Of a DNA stretch of 64,000 nucleotides, positions 46,301 to 58,300 are shown in pieces. The DNA is from Aspidiotus rigidus (lineage: Eukaryota; Arthropoda; Insecta; Hemiptera; Diaspididae): NCBI GenBank assembly GCA_035079385.1, contig JAVHKY010000013.1, forward strand, positions 3,162,001 through 3,226,000, read 5' to 3'. A program made the position numbers and the translations under genes. Numbering within the stretch: the stretch's first letter is position 1; each line of letters starts with the position of its first letter. The notes beneath the pieces are model-generated. The model made no database searches, was not told where the DNA came from, and worked only from the letters and a program-made list of their open reading frames with translations.

Positions 46301-49300
46301 AAGAGAGATCCCAGGATACAAGGAAACCAACGAAATGAAGTACTAGGGCATAATTCATATTTTCAAACTTCAACAAATATTAGTTTTTGTTCATGATCGA
46401 AGCTGTTATTTGCCAACAAATTCTTTCATCCGAATTATCACAACAATGTAGGTAATTAATCATCGTATCTTTTCCTCTATCGACTTATCATTTGGTCGAA
46501 AAAATACGAATAGCCCGTGAAGTAGTTGGTTAAAGAATTCGTATTACCTACTCTTACCAAATTTCATTCTAGTTATGGCACTCTCATAATGGGTACTACA
46601 ATTCTGGACTTTTTTTTCCGAAATCTGTTACGAGCCTGATATTGAATGTGTACACGAAAACATTCATGATCCTTTTCCATAATAAGATAGGAGAAATCTC
46701 CGTACTGCAAAAACGTACTCAGCCATTCTTTTTTAAAGGCATCTGTTCCGAAGAAAATATCCATCATCCAAACAGACTTCTGAAATACGAGTATCTTGAA
46801 ATTTTTCTTTTTTTCTTATCTTTCCATCGAATTGCGTATAGTCCATGTAAGGCTATTCATATTCTCCTTTTCCGATTTTGAATTGGAAAATACACTCAAT
46901 GAGAGCAATACCAAGCACTGTCAAATAACGAGATCTATTTGAAAGCTGAGAAGACAACATCTTCCGTTTCGGGGGCGACGAAAAATGTAATACAATGTGG
47001 TACACCTGCGTCATAATTCAGCACAATCCATCGCCTTAATTTTCACATTCAATCTCAACGTAGCTAGTGGGATTAACGTCTTCCTGCCTCCCCGCCCACA
47101 TCTCAAGAGCGGTAGCAGAGGCGCTTTTGGCTAATCAAATCAGCCAAAAAGAAAAAAAAACGTATTTGGTAGCAAAAGTTCTGAAAAATAATTTTCTATA
47201 GCGAATAAAGGCTCAGTAAAAACATCAACCGGCTCAAACTTCTTGTGACGTCATCAAATTAGTAACTTACTATTTCTACTTTCTCTCTCGAATTCGCAGA
47301 TTCATGGATTAGGTCAAGGATTCCTCGCGACATTACTCCGGGAGGGGGGAGGGGGGGGGAAAGACCAACTTCGACTTGGATTCGCAGATTTCCGATAGAA
47401 GGCTGGGATGCCGATGAAGACATTAAAAAGAGGATAAAGGTACAGTGAATCAGTTCTAACCTCCTTGTGACGTCATCAACATCCGTGACGTTATTAGTTT
47501 ATGACGTTATCAGTATTCCTCTCTTTTGACGAAAGTCTAGTATAATCTAGTACATTGTATGCTAAGACTAGTTCAAGCATAGTGTAAACAGCATTAGGTT
47601 AGCACAGGCGTATGCTGAGCTTAGTTTAAAGCTGTTATAAATTATACTGCGTATGCGAGGACTGGGGAACTCGGACTCAGACTCGCCGATTTCTGGATCA
47701 GGTCGAAGGTTCGTGCATTTTAAGTCCATCAACGGTGGACAAGGCCTAGCATAATCTGTATGCTGCAAGCCTACTATAGTCTAGTACTTGTAAAGCATCG
47801 TGAAGGCCTAGTTTAAAGCTAGTAGCCTAATCCTGTATGCTAGGACTGAGAAACTCCAAGATACGCCTAGAATAGGGCTAGCGTAGTATATTCGTGTGCT
47901 AGGCCTACTTCAAGGCTAGTACAATCGCTTGTGTATCGCATGTGCAACAATGTCCATCCTCCATGGTGGGGTGGGTGTCGGTTGCGTATGCATTTAATTT
48001 TGTTTCCTCCAACACCGGAATCGACCCTTTTGGGTATAACTTCAGTGTTGGAAAAATCTCCTCGGCGAACCCCCTCTTCTACTCGGCAACCGCTAAGCTG
48101 CAGTGCCCCCCTAGCACGCAAAAGAAAACATAAGAACACACACACAACAACAACACCACATTACACAATATAGTAGATGTTGGAGTCTCTTCATCTTCTT
48201 TTTTCTTCACAGATGATCTTCCTCTTCTTCCTGTTCATCTGGATGTTGATGGTACACAGGTGTCGAGTAGGTCATAGCGTGGTTCTGCATTTGCTAATTC
48301 CATTCCTGGTCCATTTTCTTCTTCATGACGGTGGCCGCAAATGCACTCATTGGAACCTAGCACGGTGGATACCAGGCTACTCGGGGCAAGCGCTTCATCT
48401 ACCCCCACCTCTTGAAGAGACCGACTAAGCTTGTCCCGCTCACGCATCCACGCCTCACACTCAAATAAGTTGTACTGTGGTCCATCAACCCGCCCTTGGT
48501 TGCGGTGCGAACATTTTGCCTGCTCAACTTTCCTTAACTTCTCGTGAAGGTACTTTTTGGAGCAGTCATGGCCACATAACACTAGCGTCAGATGGAACTT
48601 CAGCTGACCATAGACTCGGTTCATCCACTCATATTAGCACACGGGTTTTCCATGTTCCCAGCTCTTTCTGGGAAATTCTTGCTTTCCATTTTACAAGCAA
48701 GGAGCGCCTGACCTCTTACTTGACCCATAAAGCCTCTTGGTTGTCGTTGTCGTCCTTTTGCTTTGAACATCACCGCTCTAGGAGCTTGGTCGGTGGTGAA
48801 CGTGCTAATACGCAAAGAGCCTCCGTCGAGACAATACGGTAAGCACTAACACACCTCAGCATAGCTCTTCCCTGGATCTTGACAATCTCTCCTTCTACAT
48901 GGTATCTTCATGGAGTCGGCCCATACTGGGGCATCATATAGGAGGATCGACAAGGCAATGCTCATCATGACCCTTCTTCTTGTTTCTCTCGGTCCTCCTA
49001 GGTTCCTCATCCGGCGTCTTAGATATGCAACTACTATGCCTGCCCCAGGAAGTAGTGCCTGAAGCTCAGCGTTGACTCAAGTCAGACGCCTAAATACTTC
49101 ATTTGCTTCTTGGTTTCAATTTCCACACCTTGCAGGCGAAGGTGGACTGAACTTCTCCGTCTTACCAACTGCGAGTTCGAGTCTAGCCGACTCAATTCAA
49201 CCCATCAATACCTCTAGGGCCCAGTTCACCCTTCTCTCCACCGCTACACCAAAGTGTCATCCGCATAGCAAATAAGCTTAACACCCGTATCCCGTTAAAT

Positions 49301-52300
49301 GCAACGCACCACAACAGCGGCCCAAGGACCGACCCTGCGGCACCCCATAAGTAGCTGGGCGCTTTACTGTACCAGCAGACGTCTCTGCTTCGATTTCACG
49401 ACAGCTAAGATAGCCGCTGCTCATCCTGAACAGGTATGAGGGCATTCTGCGTCCACGAGGACTTCCAATATCCTCTTCCATGGGATCGAGTTGAACGCAT
49501 TTCTCATGTTGAGGCTGATGGCTGCGCAGAACTGATGGGCAGCAAAATTGTTTGTATAAGGCGAGTTTACAGGTAGTATAGCCTAATTTACTGTATGCTA
49601 GGAGTGGGAAACTCTGACTCGGTCTCGCAGATTTTTGGATTAGGTCGAGAACTCGGGGATTCTAAGTCCAGCAACAGGATGGGGGGGGGGAGACTCAATC
49701 TCGCAGATTTCTAATAGCGGGGTAGGGTACCGGTAAAGACATTAAAAATGTCAAAAACTGAGTATATAAACAACTTTAGTCCAGAATTGGATTGGGTGAA
49801 GCCGACATATGGGCAGCCACTTCCCTCTCTTCAAGACTATTCACGATAGAAGATGACTACAAACGAACCATAAATGACTAAGCGTGTTTCTTAGTTCAGA
49901 ATCGGAGGAAATTCTGAGGAAGCTAGGCTCGTCAATCTACCAAAGAGTGCTTAAGGGTATAGATGGGAACCATTTTATTACTACCATAGTTTATTCAGAG
50001 CTTCTCCCATATTTATAAAAAGCAATTGTAGAAAAAATGAAGTACATTCAGATTCTCAAGAAAGCAAACTCTGAAACTGTCTTAGGAGCTGACCCGTCCA
50101 CGTTAGAACAAATTGACCCTCAGAGGTCACCTGGTAATTACGAAATTACGGTTACGAAGATGTAGTAAATCTAACGAACTCTAATGAAAGTCCCAAACAG
50201 CTTAAATTAAGGCCGGACGATTGCAGAGTACAAGCTTACCCATAAAACTATACGTAGGCTATTGACTTTAGGAGCAATCAGAGAAAAATTATCTCAGACT
50301 ATTTTTATTATGCTGCAAAGTGGTAGTAACCTTTCGGTTTGGCATGTACTTATCACTTGTAGCGGAGGAAACATGTACATTTTACACCTTCAGCTTGCAA
50401 AATTATTTTGAACTGGAGCGTTAACATAAGTCTTTGGTCTGACAATATTTGCAAATTAAAGAATTGCACCATATATTTTACATAAGAGAAAAATATACTT
50501 GAAACGTGTACAATCAAAGCTGTGTACCTGAAGGCACAAGGTCTTCACGATGTTAGGAATCAGTTTTGTAGGTACTTCATTATCAACAATGTACACTTAT
50601 TCGGCTTGTCTCCATGCGTTCAATATCTTATTTCTTCTTTTTTTCTCATCAATACTTTCAGATGAACACAGGAATGATGATATTAACGATAATTATTAGT
50701 AATAAACCAACGGAAAAGTCGTAAAAACTAGAGTATATGCCTAAAAAAATATACATATTTCCGGAATAAACCAGTTGCCCAGTCGAATGACTAAAACGTA
50801 ATTTACGAAAAAATATAAATTGTTTTGTAAAACAACCCGAGCTAACAGCCCGTTAAGAAACTTAAATTTCGTTGGTGAAAGAGATACCTAAAATAAAATG
50901 AATTTATTCCTCTTTGAACTCTGGAACTCTGTAAATACTTTGAACTCTGTAAGTACCTACGTATACAGCTTTGGACTTTGTTTAGCGAATGAAGGAAAAC
51001 AAACGTAGTCGTATCATCAAGAAGTCATCATATTATTACAGATATTCGTGGGATGGGTGGATTATTAAATGTATGAATATTTTACTTCAGGCATCTATAG
51101 GTACGTTTTATGAGTCTAATTCACAATTTATTTCAAAAATTTCGATCGAGGATGATTTAGAAACAAAATTTTCGGTTACATTTATTATTTGATTTACGTG
51201 AAAGATTAGCTAACAAATAAATAAAGTGAAGTCTATTGACCTCGTAAGTACTTAGATGTACGGTACATGTATCTAGAAAAAAAAGTAAATATTTAAACGG
51301 CATGTCAGTTTGTTGAATGCGCAAAAATTCGATAGGAATAAAACTGCGAGTATTATTTACATTAAGTGTGACTGGGCTTCGTCGACATTCTAATTTCTCC
51401 TTTTCGACCTTTCAATGTTTCTGAGTATTCCAAAATCCGCTATCTTGATTTGAGATCTCATCTTAACTCACGTACATACTACCTTATTTTTTTGAATTTC
51501 TTCAATGAGATGCAAGAAATAAAATTCGATGAAATTCAAATTTACGATGGGTCTTAAAATAATTTAATTTACTGTCTGCTGTGAAAAAATTTCTTCTCTC
51601 AATCTTCGTCTTTTATTACGAATAACATAAGAAAAAACTTCATAAAATTTACTTATCGAAGTACTTGTAGAAATTTTACCTTTCTGAAAAATTAATGAAT
51701 GATATTAATTTTCAGCTGCGATTTCCGTCGGCTTATTCTTTATCATCGGTGAGATGAGCGTTCGGGAAGTAATGTGGTGGGTGACAATTTGGGAATGGTA
51801 AAGTCTTCGGGGGAAAAGAAAAAATTCAAAATGAGACATGCATGATTAAAACTTCTTACCTTCGATTTTAAATTTAATTTTCGATTAACCTGCCTTCTTC
51901 CTTATCGAGTAAAAGTAAACGTACTTAACAGAACGATTTTTTTTTTTTCTAATTTTTAACAGTCGTTCATAATGTTTTAAATTTAATGTTTTAAATCAAG
52001 TTCAAGAATGTCGGTTAACGAATTCGGCTTCATTATGTAGATAGTTTCGATCCGCGTATCAAGGGCATAAACGATGTATGAATTCAACGATGTCGTAGGT
52101 CTATAATGAAAGTATGAACGAGAGGACCTAAGGGGTTATCTCGTGAGAAGTACTTCCCGTGAATAAAATAAACATTACAATTCTTGGAATTTTTTTTCTG
52201 AAAATTTGTCCTAGGTATTCTAAAAGTTGTCTTTCTAGGTTTTTGTTTCTCATTTCTCTCGTCTCTACGAAATATTCTCTCGTGATCGAAGTTTGGCTTC

Positions 52301-55300
52301 AAAATTGATCATCGGGTGCTCTTAAGCAACTCTAGTCTCCACGTACGTTTCCCATTGCATTGTGGAAGTTCAAAATCCTAATACGATGATTTTCTATGAC
52401 ACACAAACAAACTTTGTTCATTCACGGCTCGCGGAATCTTCATCATTATTACGTCAATTTAGGAAAGCAGGACAACAACCTGTTTTCTGTGAAGATTTTT
52501 CGATTTTAGTTACTCATTACCGCTATCTTACAGTGATTTTTTCCAAGTCTACATTTTGTCAGTTCCATTTTCTTCAAAATAGGCATAATAATTAAACCCA
52601 CCAGCGAAATTCTCCAAGTCCCACTACTCAGTATAGCCCTAATTTATGTTGAAACCCTTCGAGTAATTATGGTCGGGAATTTTTTCAAGTTCCTAAACTG
52701 TGTAGATCAGAGCTTCCTCGAACTACTTTGGTACCTTCAAAAATTTCTCGGTCTTCGAATTAGTGAAAATATATTCTAGAGAGTAAAAATGCAAAAGCAG
52801 AAATTATTCACGAGAGTAAGGAAATTGCAGAACCCGCAGAAACAATTTCGACGTTTGAGTAATTTCTGCTTTTGCATTTTTACTCTCTTGAATATATTTT
52901 CATTATGGATAGCCGTAACTTGGAGGATCAAATTAATTCCATTCTTCGAACTCGGTTGAAGCCCCACTCAGAATTTACTGAGCGACGAATGTTCTTCCTT
53001 ACGACCCACCCCCCTCTTGAAAAATAGGTTCCCTTCCAAAATCGTTCATCCTTCCAAACAACTTTTTGGGTCGGTTTCTTCAAAATCAGAGTATTGCAGC
53101 CGAAAATTTCAGCTTTCGCTTTCGGCTTAAACTTACGACCTTGGAAAATTTGACTTTTGACTCTTGGCTTTTGGAAAAATTCAACTGGCTTTCGGCCTAA
53201 TTCGACTGGCTTAATTTATCCAAGACGATCAATGTCAGTGCATACGAAACGATGAAGAGAATTAGGGCTTTGACACTTCAGCAAAAGATACCTATTCTCC
53301 AGTTTGTGTTCATCTCCATTGGATGACTGCGCTACAGACTTCTATGCTGAACAGCTGAATTGAACCGGAACCAATCTTTCTTCTCTTTGTCAATTCTATT
53401 CTTTGGCAAAGCAAATCTAGTCTAAAGAGTGGAACAATTGAACTTAAAATTTAGACACTCAAGTAGTGCATTTTCCTATTTCGCGGAAGTCGGGAAAGCT
53501 AGAAAAAAGCTGAAAAAATTTTGCTTATTTCGGCCTTTGGCTTAGAAAGGTTTGAATAAAGCTGGCCTTCAGCTTCACTCTTATCAGTAAAAAATAAGAA
53601 TTCGGTTATCAGCTGGCTGCAATACTCTGCTCGAAATTCGGGCCAATCGTCCGCAAGTTACGCGCTAGTAACATGCGTCCAAGAGAAGTGAAACTTTTGC
53701 CAAACCTGAGAACGGAATACGGGCTATGCCAGTACTCACAAAAATGGAAAATTCAAAAAACACGTAAATGAAGCGAAATTGAATTCATCACATCATCTAT
53801 GATTTGTACACTCTGTTTTTTCTTTTCTCCATATCATAAAGAATGAAAGAAAGCTTGAATCGGTTTCATTTTTGGGGTTATTTCAAATTTTTCATTCTTT
53901 GTATGTAACAGCATAGCTCGTATCCGTCATTTTCAGGAAGCAACGAACCACAGCTGACCTCTTTAAATGTACCCAACACCTTACCTTCTCTACTTTATCA
54001 TTGACAAATCGTTATTCGCTAGGAACAAAATGTCAAATACTTTGTAGCTAAATAACATTAAATAAGTAATTTGTCATTTTCACTCCAAAACTAAGCCGTG
54101 TGCATTATGAAATGCTTTAAGTGATTTTGTCGAATATAACCTCTAAAAATCAGAATTAAAAGTACGAAGTTTTTCTGAATCGCAGGCTCAGTCTAATGAA
54201 AAAATTTTCATACTCGCAATTTAATTCGATTTATTACTCATGAAGACGTATGTACCTAATGGAGATGTACGACCTACGAAAAAAAAAAAAAAAAATTCCT
54301 CTAAATCCCAATTACCTCGACTTACACGTGGAATTTTAGAATAGGATAAGATATTTTTTGTTTTTATTACAGTGAGTGATAATTTCAGATTTTTTTCTCA
54401 TTTCAATTTTTTTATTATTTTTTAAAGGCTTTTCAACTGCACGCTGATGGGTAGAGATCAAATGATTCGATTTCAGGCCTACATATTTTTTACTGGATGT
54501 CATTGTGTCTACTACACATTACTCGTTCGTATAAATTGTACAAGACAAGAAAAAAAAAAATTATGTTCGTTAAATTTAAAATTTTAATATTATAATTTAG
54601 GTACTCACCATCCTAATGTTAATTTATTGCATTTGTAATGAATATTATAAAAAATTATAATATGTACTTGTCAAAGTTCAATGCCGAAAAAAAATCGAAC
54701 CACATGCAAAGTTGAGTTGAAAAAAAGTAATTTCTATGAACTTGAGAGTGTCACTCTGTCAAGGGTGAACAGACTGAAAAATAATGTATTTTATTTAATT
54801 ACAGTAGTTTAATTTTTAAATTTTATTTTACGTGCTCTTAACTGCACTCGGGTTATGAGCTTGATGGTGAATCGCCCAACTTAGGTTTTTATTTTTGATC
54901 CATCCGTGAAACGAAGGGTGGTGTCGGGAAAAGAGTCAAGTATTTCTGGAAAGAAGCAGAATACCGCCTCTTCTTTCTAGAATGTGAACAGATTTCAAGT
55001 ACTAAATTTATAAATCCTTCCTATTAGCTCTATCTCAGTTTTTTTTTTTCTATTCCGTTTATATTTTCAAATCTATTCAGAACCAAATTGACTCCCTGTC
55101 CTTTTGGGTTCTTTCGATATTGTACAAATTTCAGTTCAAGTTGTTATAATTTTAGTGCAGTACGGATGGAGTTTAGTTAAATCGACCAATTATCATGATA
55201 TACTATATACGATGCTAATCTATAATCTGAATGACTTCTGCTTCACAGTGATGGAATCATCAGAATGGCCTCGACTGGGTATATTTGCTGGCGCCACCAC

Positions 55301-58300
55301 AGCATTAGGAGCTTGGGGTGAGTGTCTGAGGGCACGGAGTCCGACTTATCGAGGTCAATACTGTTTAATCGACGCAGTGTATGATTACTCCTTCGTCTCA
55401 GCGGATCCACTTCAACGTGGATGGGATAAATATCCTAACGAAAACAAAAGCGTTTGGGGAGTAATGAAAATGGTAAATCGAGGGTAGATTCTGCTTTCCA
55501 TAAGTGACTGTTTTCAATTAGAAAAATTTTGTTTGTCTGACAGTACGATAAAATCGTAACACGTGTCACGAGACGTAATTTAACCTGGGCCTTATGTATA
55601 CCTTCTTCGTGTTCGGCGGAAGAACTACAAGTCTCGATCATGAATGCGGCTACACCCGTTTTCCAGAAATACGACATGGAATTTAGCGCCAGTGTACAAC
55701 CACGAGATTGTCGAGTAGATGAATCGAAACCATTTTCCACAGGATTTCTCCTAACTTCGTAAGAGCCATATTATGGTATTAGTTTTAAAACTTGGAGTAA
55801 AAAATAACTCACATTTTTCTGGAGATCAAAGTTTAAGGGGTCATTCTTCACGATATGAAATCCAACAATAGATGAGGGACTCTGTGAGCACTTTGCGATT
55901 TTTTCCGAAAGATTTATGAAATATCCGCAAATTAGCGTGGAAAATTCCTTCTCTCGTAAATCTGAATTCGTGAGCAGAATAGGGCTACTCCACTTACGAT
56001 GAAGCCAACTTCAATATTGAAAGGTCAAGGTCGTTAAGGTAATCAACCAAAATTGTTCGAGGGAAGGGAGTCTATCTTAGGATTATTTTACATAGGCAGA
56101 GATCCAATTTGATTTTGAGTACCTAATACACATGACAAAGGATAATTATTTATGTTAATTTTTTGGTCTTTTCAGTTACTTCCTATTGATCTTGGCGGTA
56201 GTAGTTTTAACGATGACCTACTACGATTATAAAGCGCATGTACCAAAGAGTAATCCGAAGAAATTGATGGAAGGTATGATATCAGCACACTTAAATGGTA
56301 CATCGCGAGTACAGAATTACTTCAAAGATAGCAATTGAGTCACCAAACTAGAGAGGAAAAATAGAACCAAGTTGAAAAAATGCATTTTAATAACAATCAG
56401 AGTATCAGAATAAATTTTAAGAGGGAGGAATTGATATGGGATAATGATGGCGACTTTGACAAAGGAGAAATTTAGAGAATCTGTTCTGACGTATAATTTA
56501 TTAAGAATATTTTCTTCTTATTTGATTGGTCCTGTCATCAAATAATTATCGAAAATACAATTGGGTTTTTTCAATAAATAAATAAAAAATGAAAAATAAG
56601 GGTTCATTATTCCATAGGATTTAAAAATATACAAAGTACGTTAGTTTTCTTTTTCACTCTGTGTAGACAAAAATTTATTATTTGAAGTATCCAGAAAAGG
56701 AGTTTCAACCTCTTACTTTTCATGTTCACGACCCATCAAAGTGATCGATGTTATTATCATGAAAGCTTATTCTCTTTTGACTATATTTCTACGTAGATCC
56801 TCCGCCATGGACTTCCTTTTTTACGCCATAGAGTCGTAGATAATTTTTCCAAAACCTCTCCTCAAAAATTCTTCTCTGCTCCTCTGTATAGTTTCAATTA
56901 GAAATATTCAGTAACTTCTCTCTCAGACAACACATCCTTTCTTCAACCCTACAGATTCAGGATTGGACTACAGCTACGCAACTTTCTCCCTCAAAATTTT
57001 TATAAAATAAAACAAAATAATAAATTTTGGAACAAGTTTTAGCTAACAAAGAGTTCTTCCTAAAATTTGGAAGTAAATATGATTAGCTACCTACCTACCG
57101 AAAGAAAAAATGTCGGTAGGTACTCACAATATAAATCGAAAATCAAAATTATCCGTATTTTGCAATTTATGATAGGTACATACCTTCATTGTGTTATAGA
57201 AATTCATTTGAAATTCATAGCTCTGTTCCCCTGGCCCCCCCCCAGACAAGTTTCAAAGTCAAAATATGGCTCAAAAGATTGTGCTCGAGTTGTGCTCAAC
57301 TGTGCCGTAAATCATTCAATTTGTGCTGCATTCGTTTCTGAGATATAATAGAAAATGTTTGGGGGGGCCAGAGGACCACCAGCCGCCCCCAAGTCGAATT
57401 TTAAGTTGAAATCATGTAGGACAATTGTGCTACGATTGTGCTACATTGTGCTGTAGTTATTTTTCATTGTGCAGCTCCCCGAGCCCCAGCCCCTTGCCCC
57501 CCAGATGTGTTTTAAAGTCAAAATATGGCTCAAAATATTGTGCTCGAGTTGTGCTCAACTGTGCCGTAAGTCATTCAATTTGTTCTGCACCCGTTTCTGA
57601 GATATAATAGAAAATGTTTGGGGGGCAGAGGAACTTTAGGGCACCCCTCCAAATCGAATTTTGAGTTGAAATTATTTAGGTGGATTGTACTATAATTGTG
57701 CTACACTGTGCCGCAGTTATTTTGCATTGTGCTGCTCCCCCAGCCCTTCTACAGAGAATATTGCTCCCACCACTCAATTGGCTTTAAGACATAAAAATGG
57801 GCGGAATTGTTTTCATTACATTCATTAATTATGCATTATATCACTACTCCCTCTTATTTGAGGATACGCAGTATGGGCTTTTCCCCCTACCTCGAAATTT
57901 ATGAAATTTTAAGCAAAAATTTTGTTCATTTATTATTTTATAATCATTACTAAGACTGTATTGTACTTTTCTTCTCATTCCCTTCTTAAGAAAGATATTC
58001 TTCCCTTCAGACCTTCAATGGGTTTTGAAGCTTGTGATTAGATCATATCTTTTAACAGAGAACCCGTTCCATGGAAGTTGTTTCAAAAAAAACTTTTCAA
58101 AAAATTTGCCGTGCGTCATGTGATGTCCAACCAAAAAAAAAATAGTCCAAGTCCAACATCATTGGTAAAAATGGCCCAAGTCTTTTTCCTGATGGCTTGG
58201 AGGTCAAGCGATAGAGGGAGGACTTGAAAAAATTTTGAGTTTTGAAAATGTGACTATCAGATCGATCGCCACATCTTTCAATTCAATAAATTTTCATTTT

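Noticed and set aside
47867..48845. Several ORFs over the R1 relic
   Set aside because: They are shadows or broken pieces of the LINE, annotated as one mobile element instead.
57067..57607. Two similar ORFs with a shared C-terminal peptide
   Set aside because: They are produced by the 262-bp tandem units within the left arm of the inverted repeat, not by a gene family.
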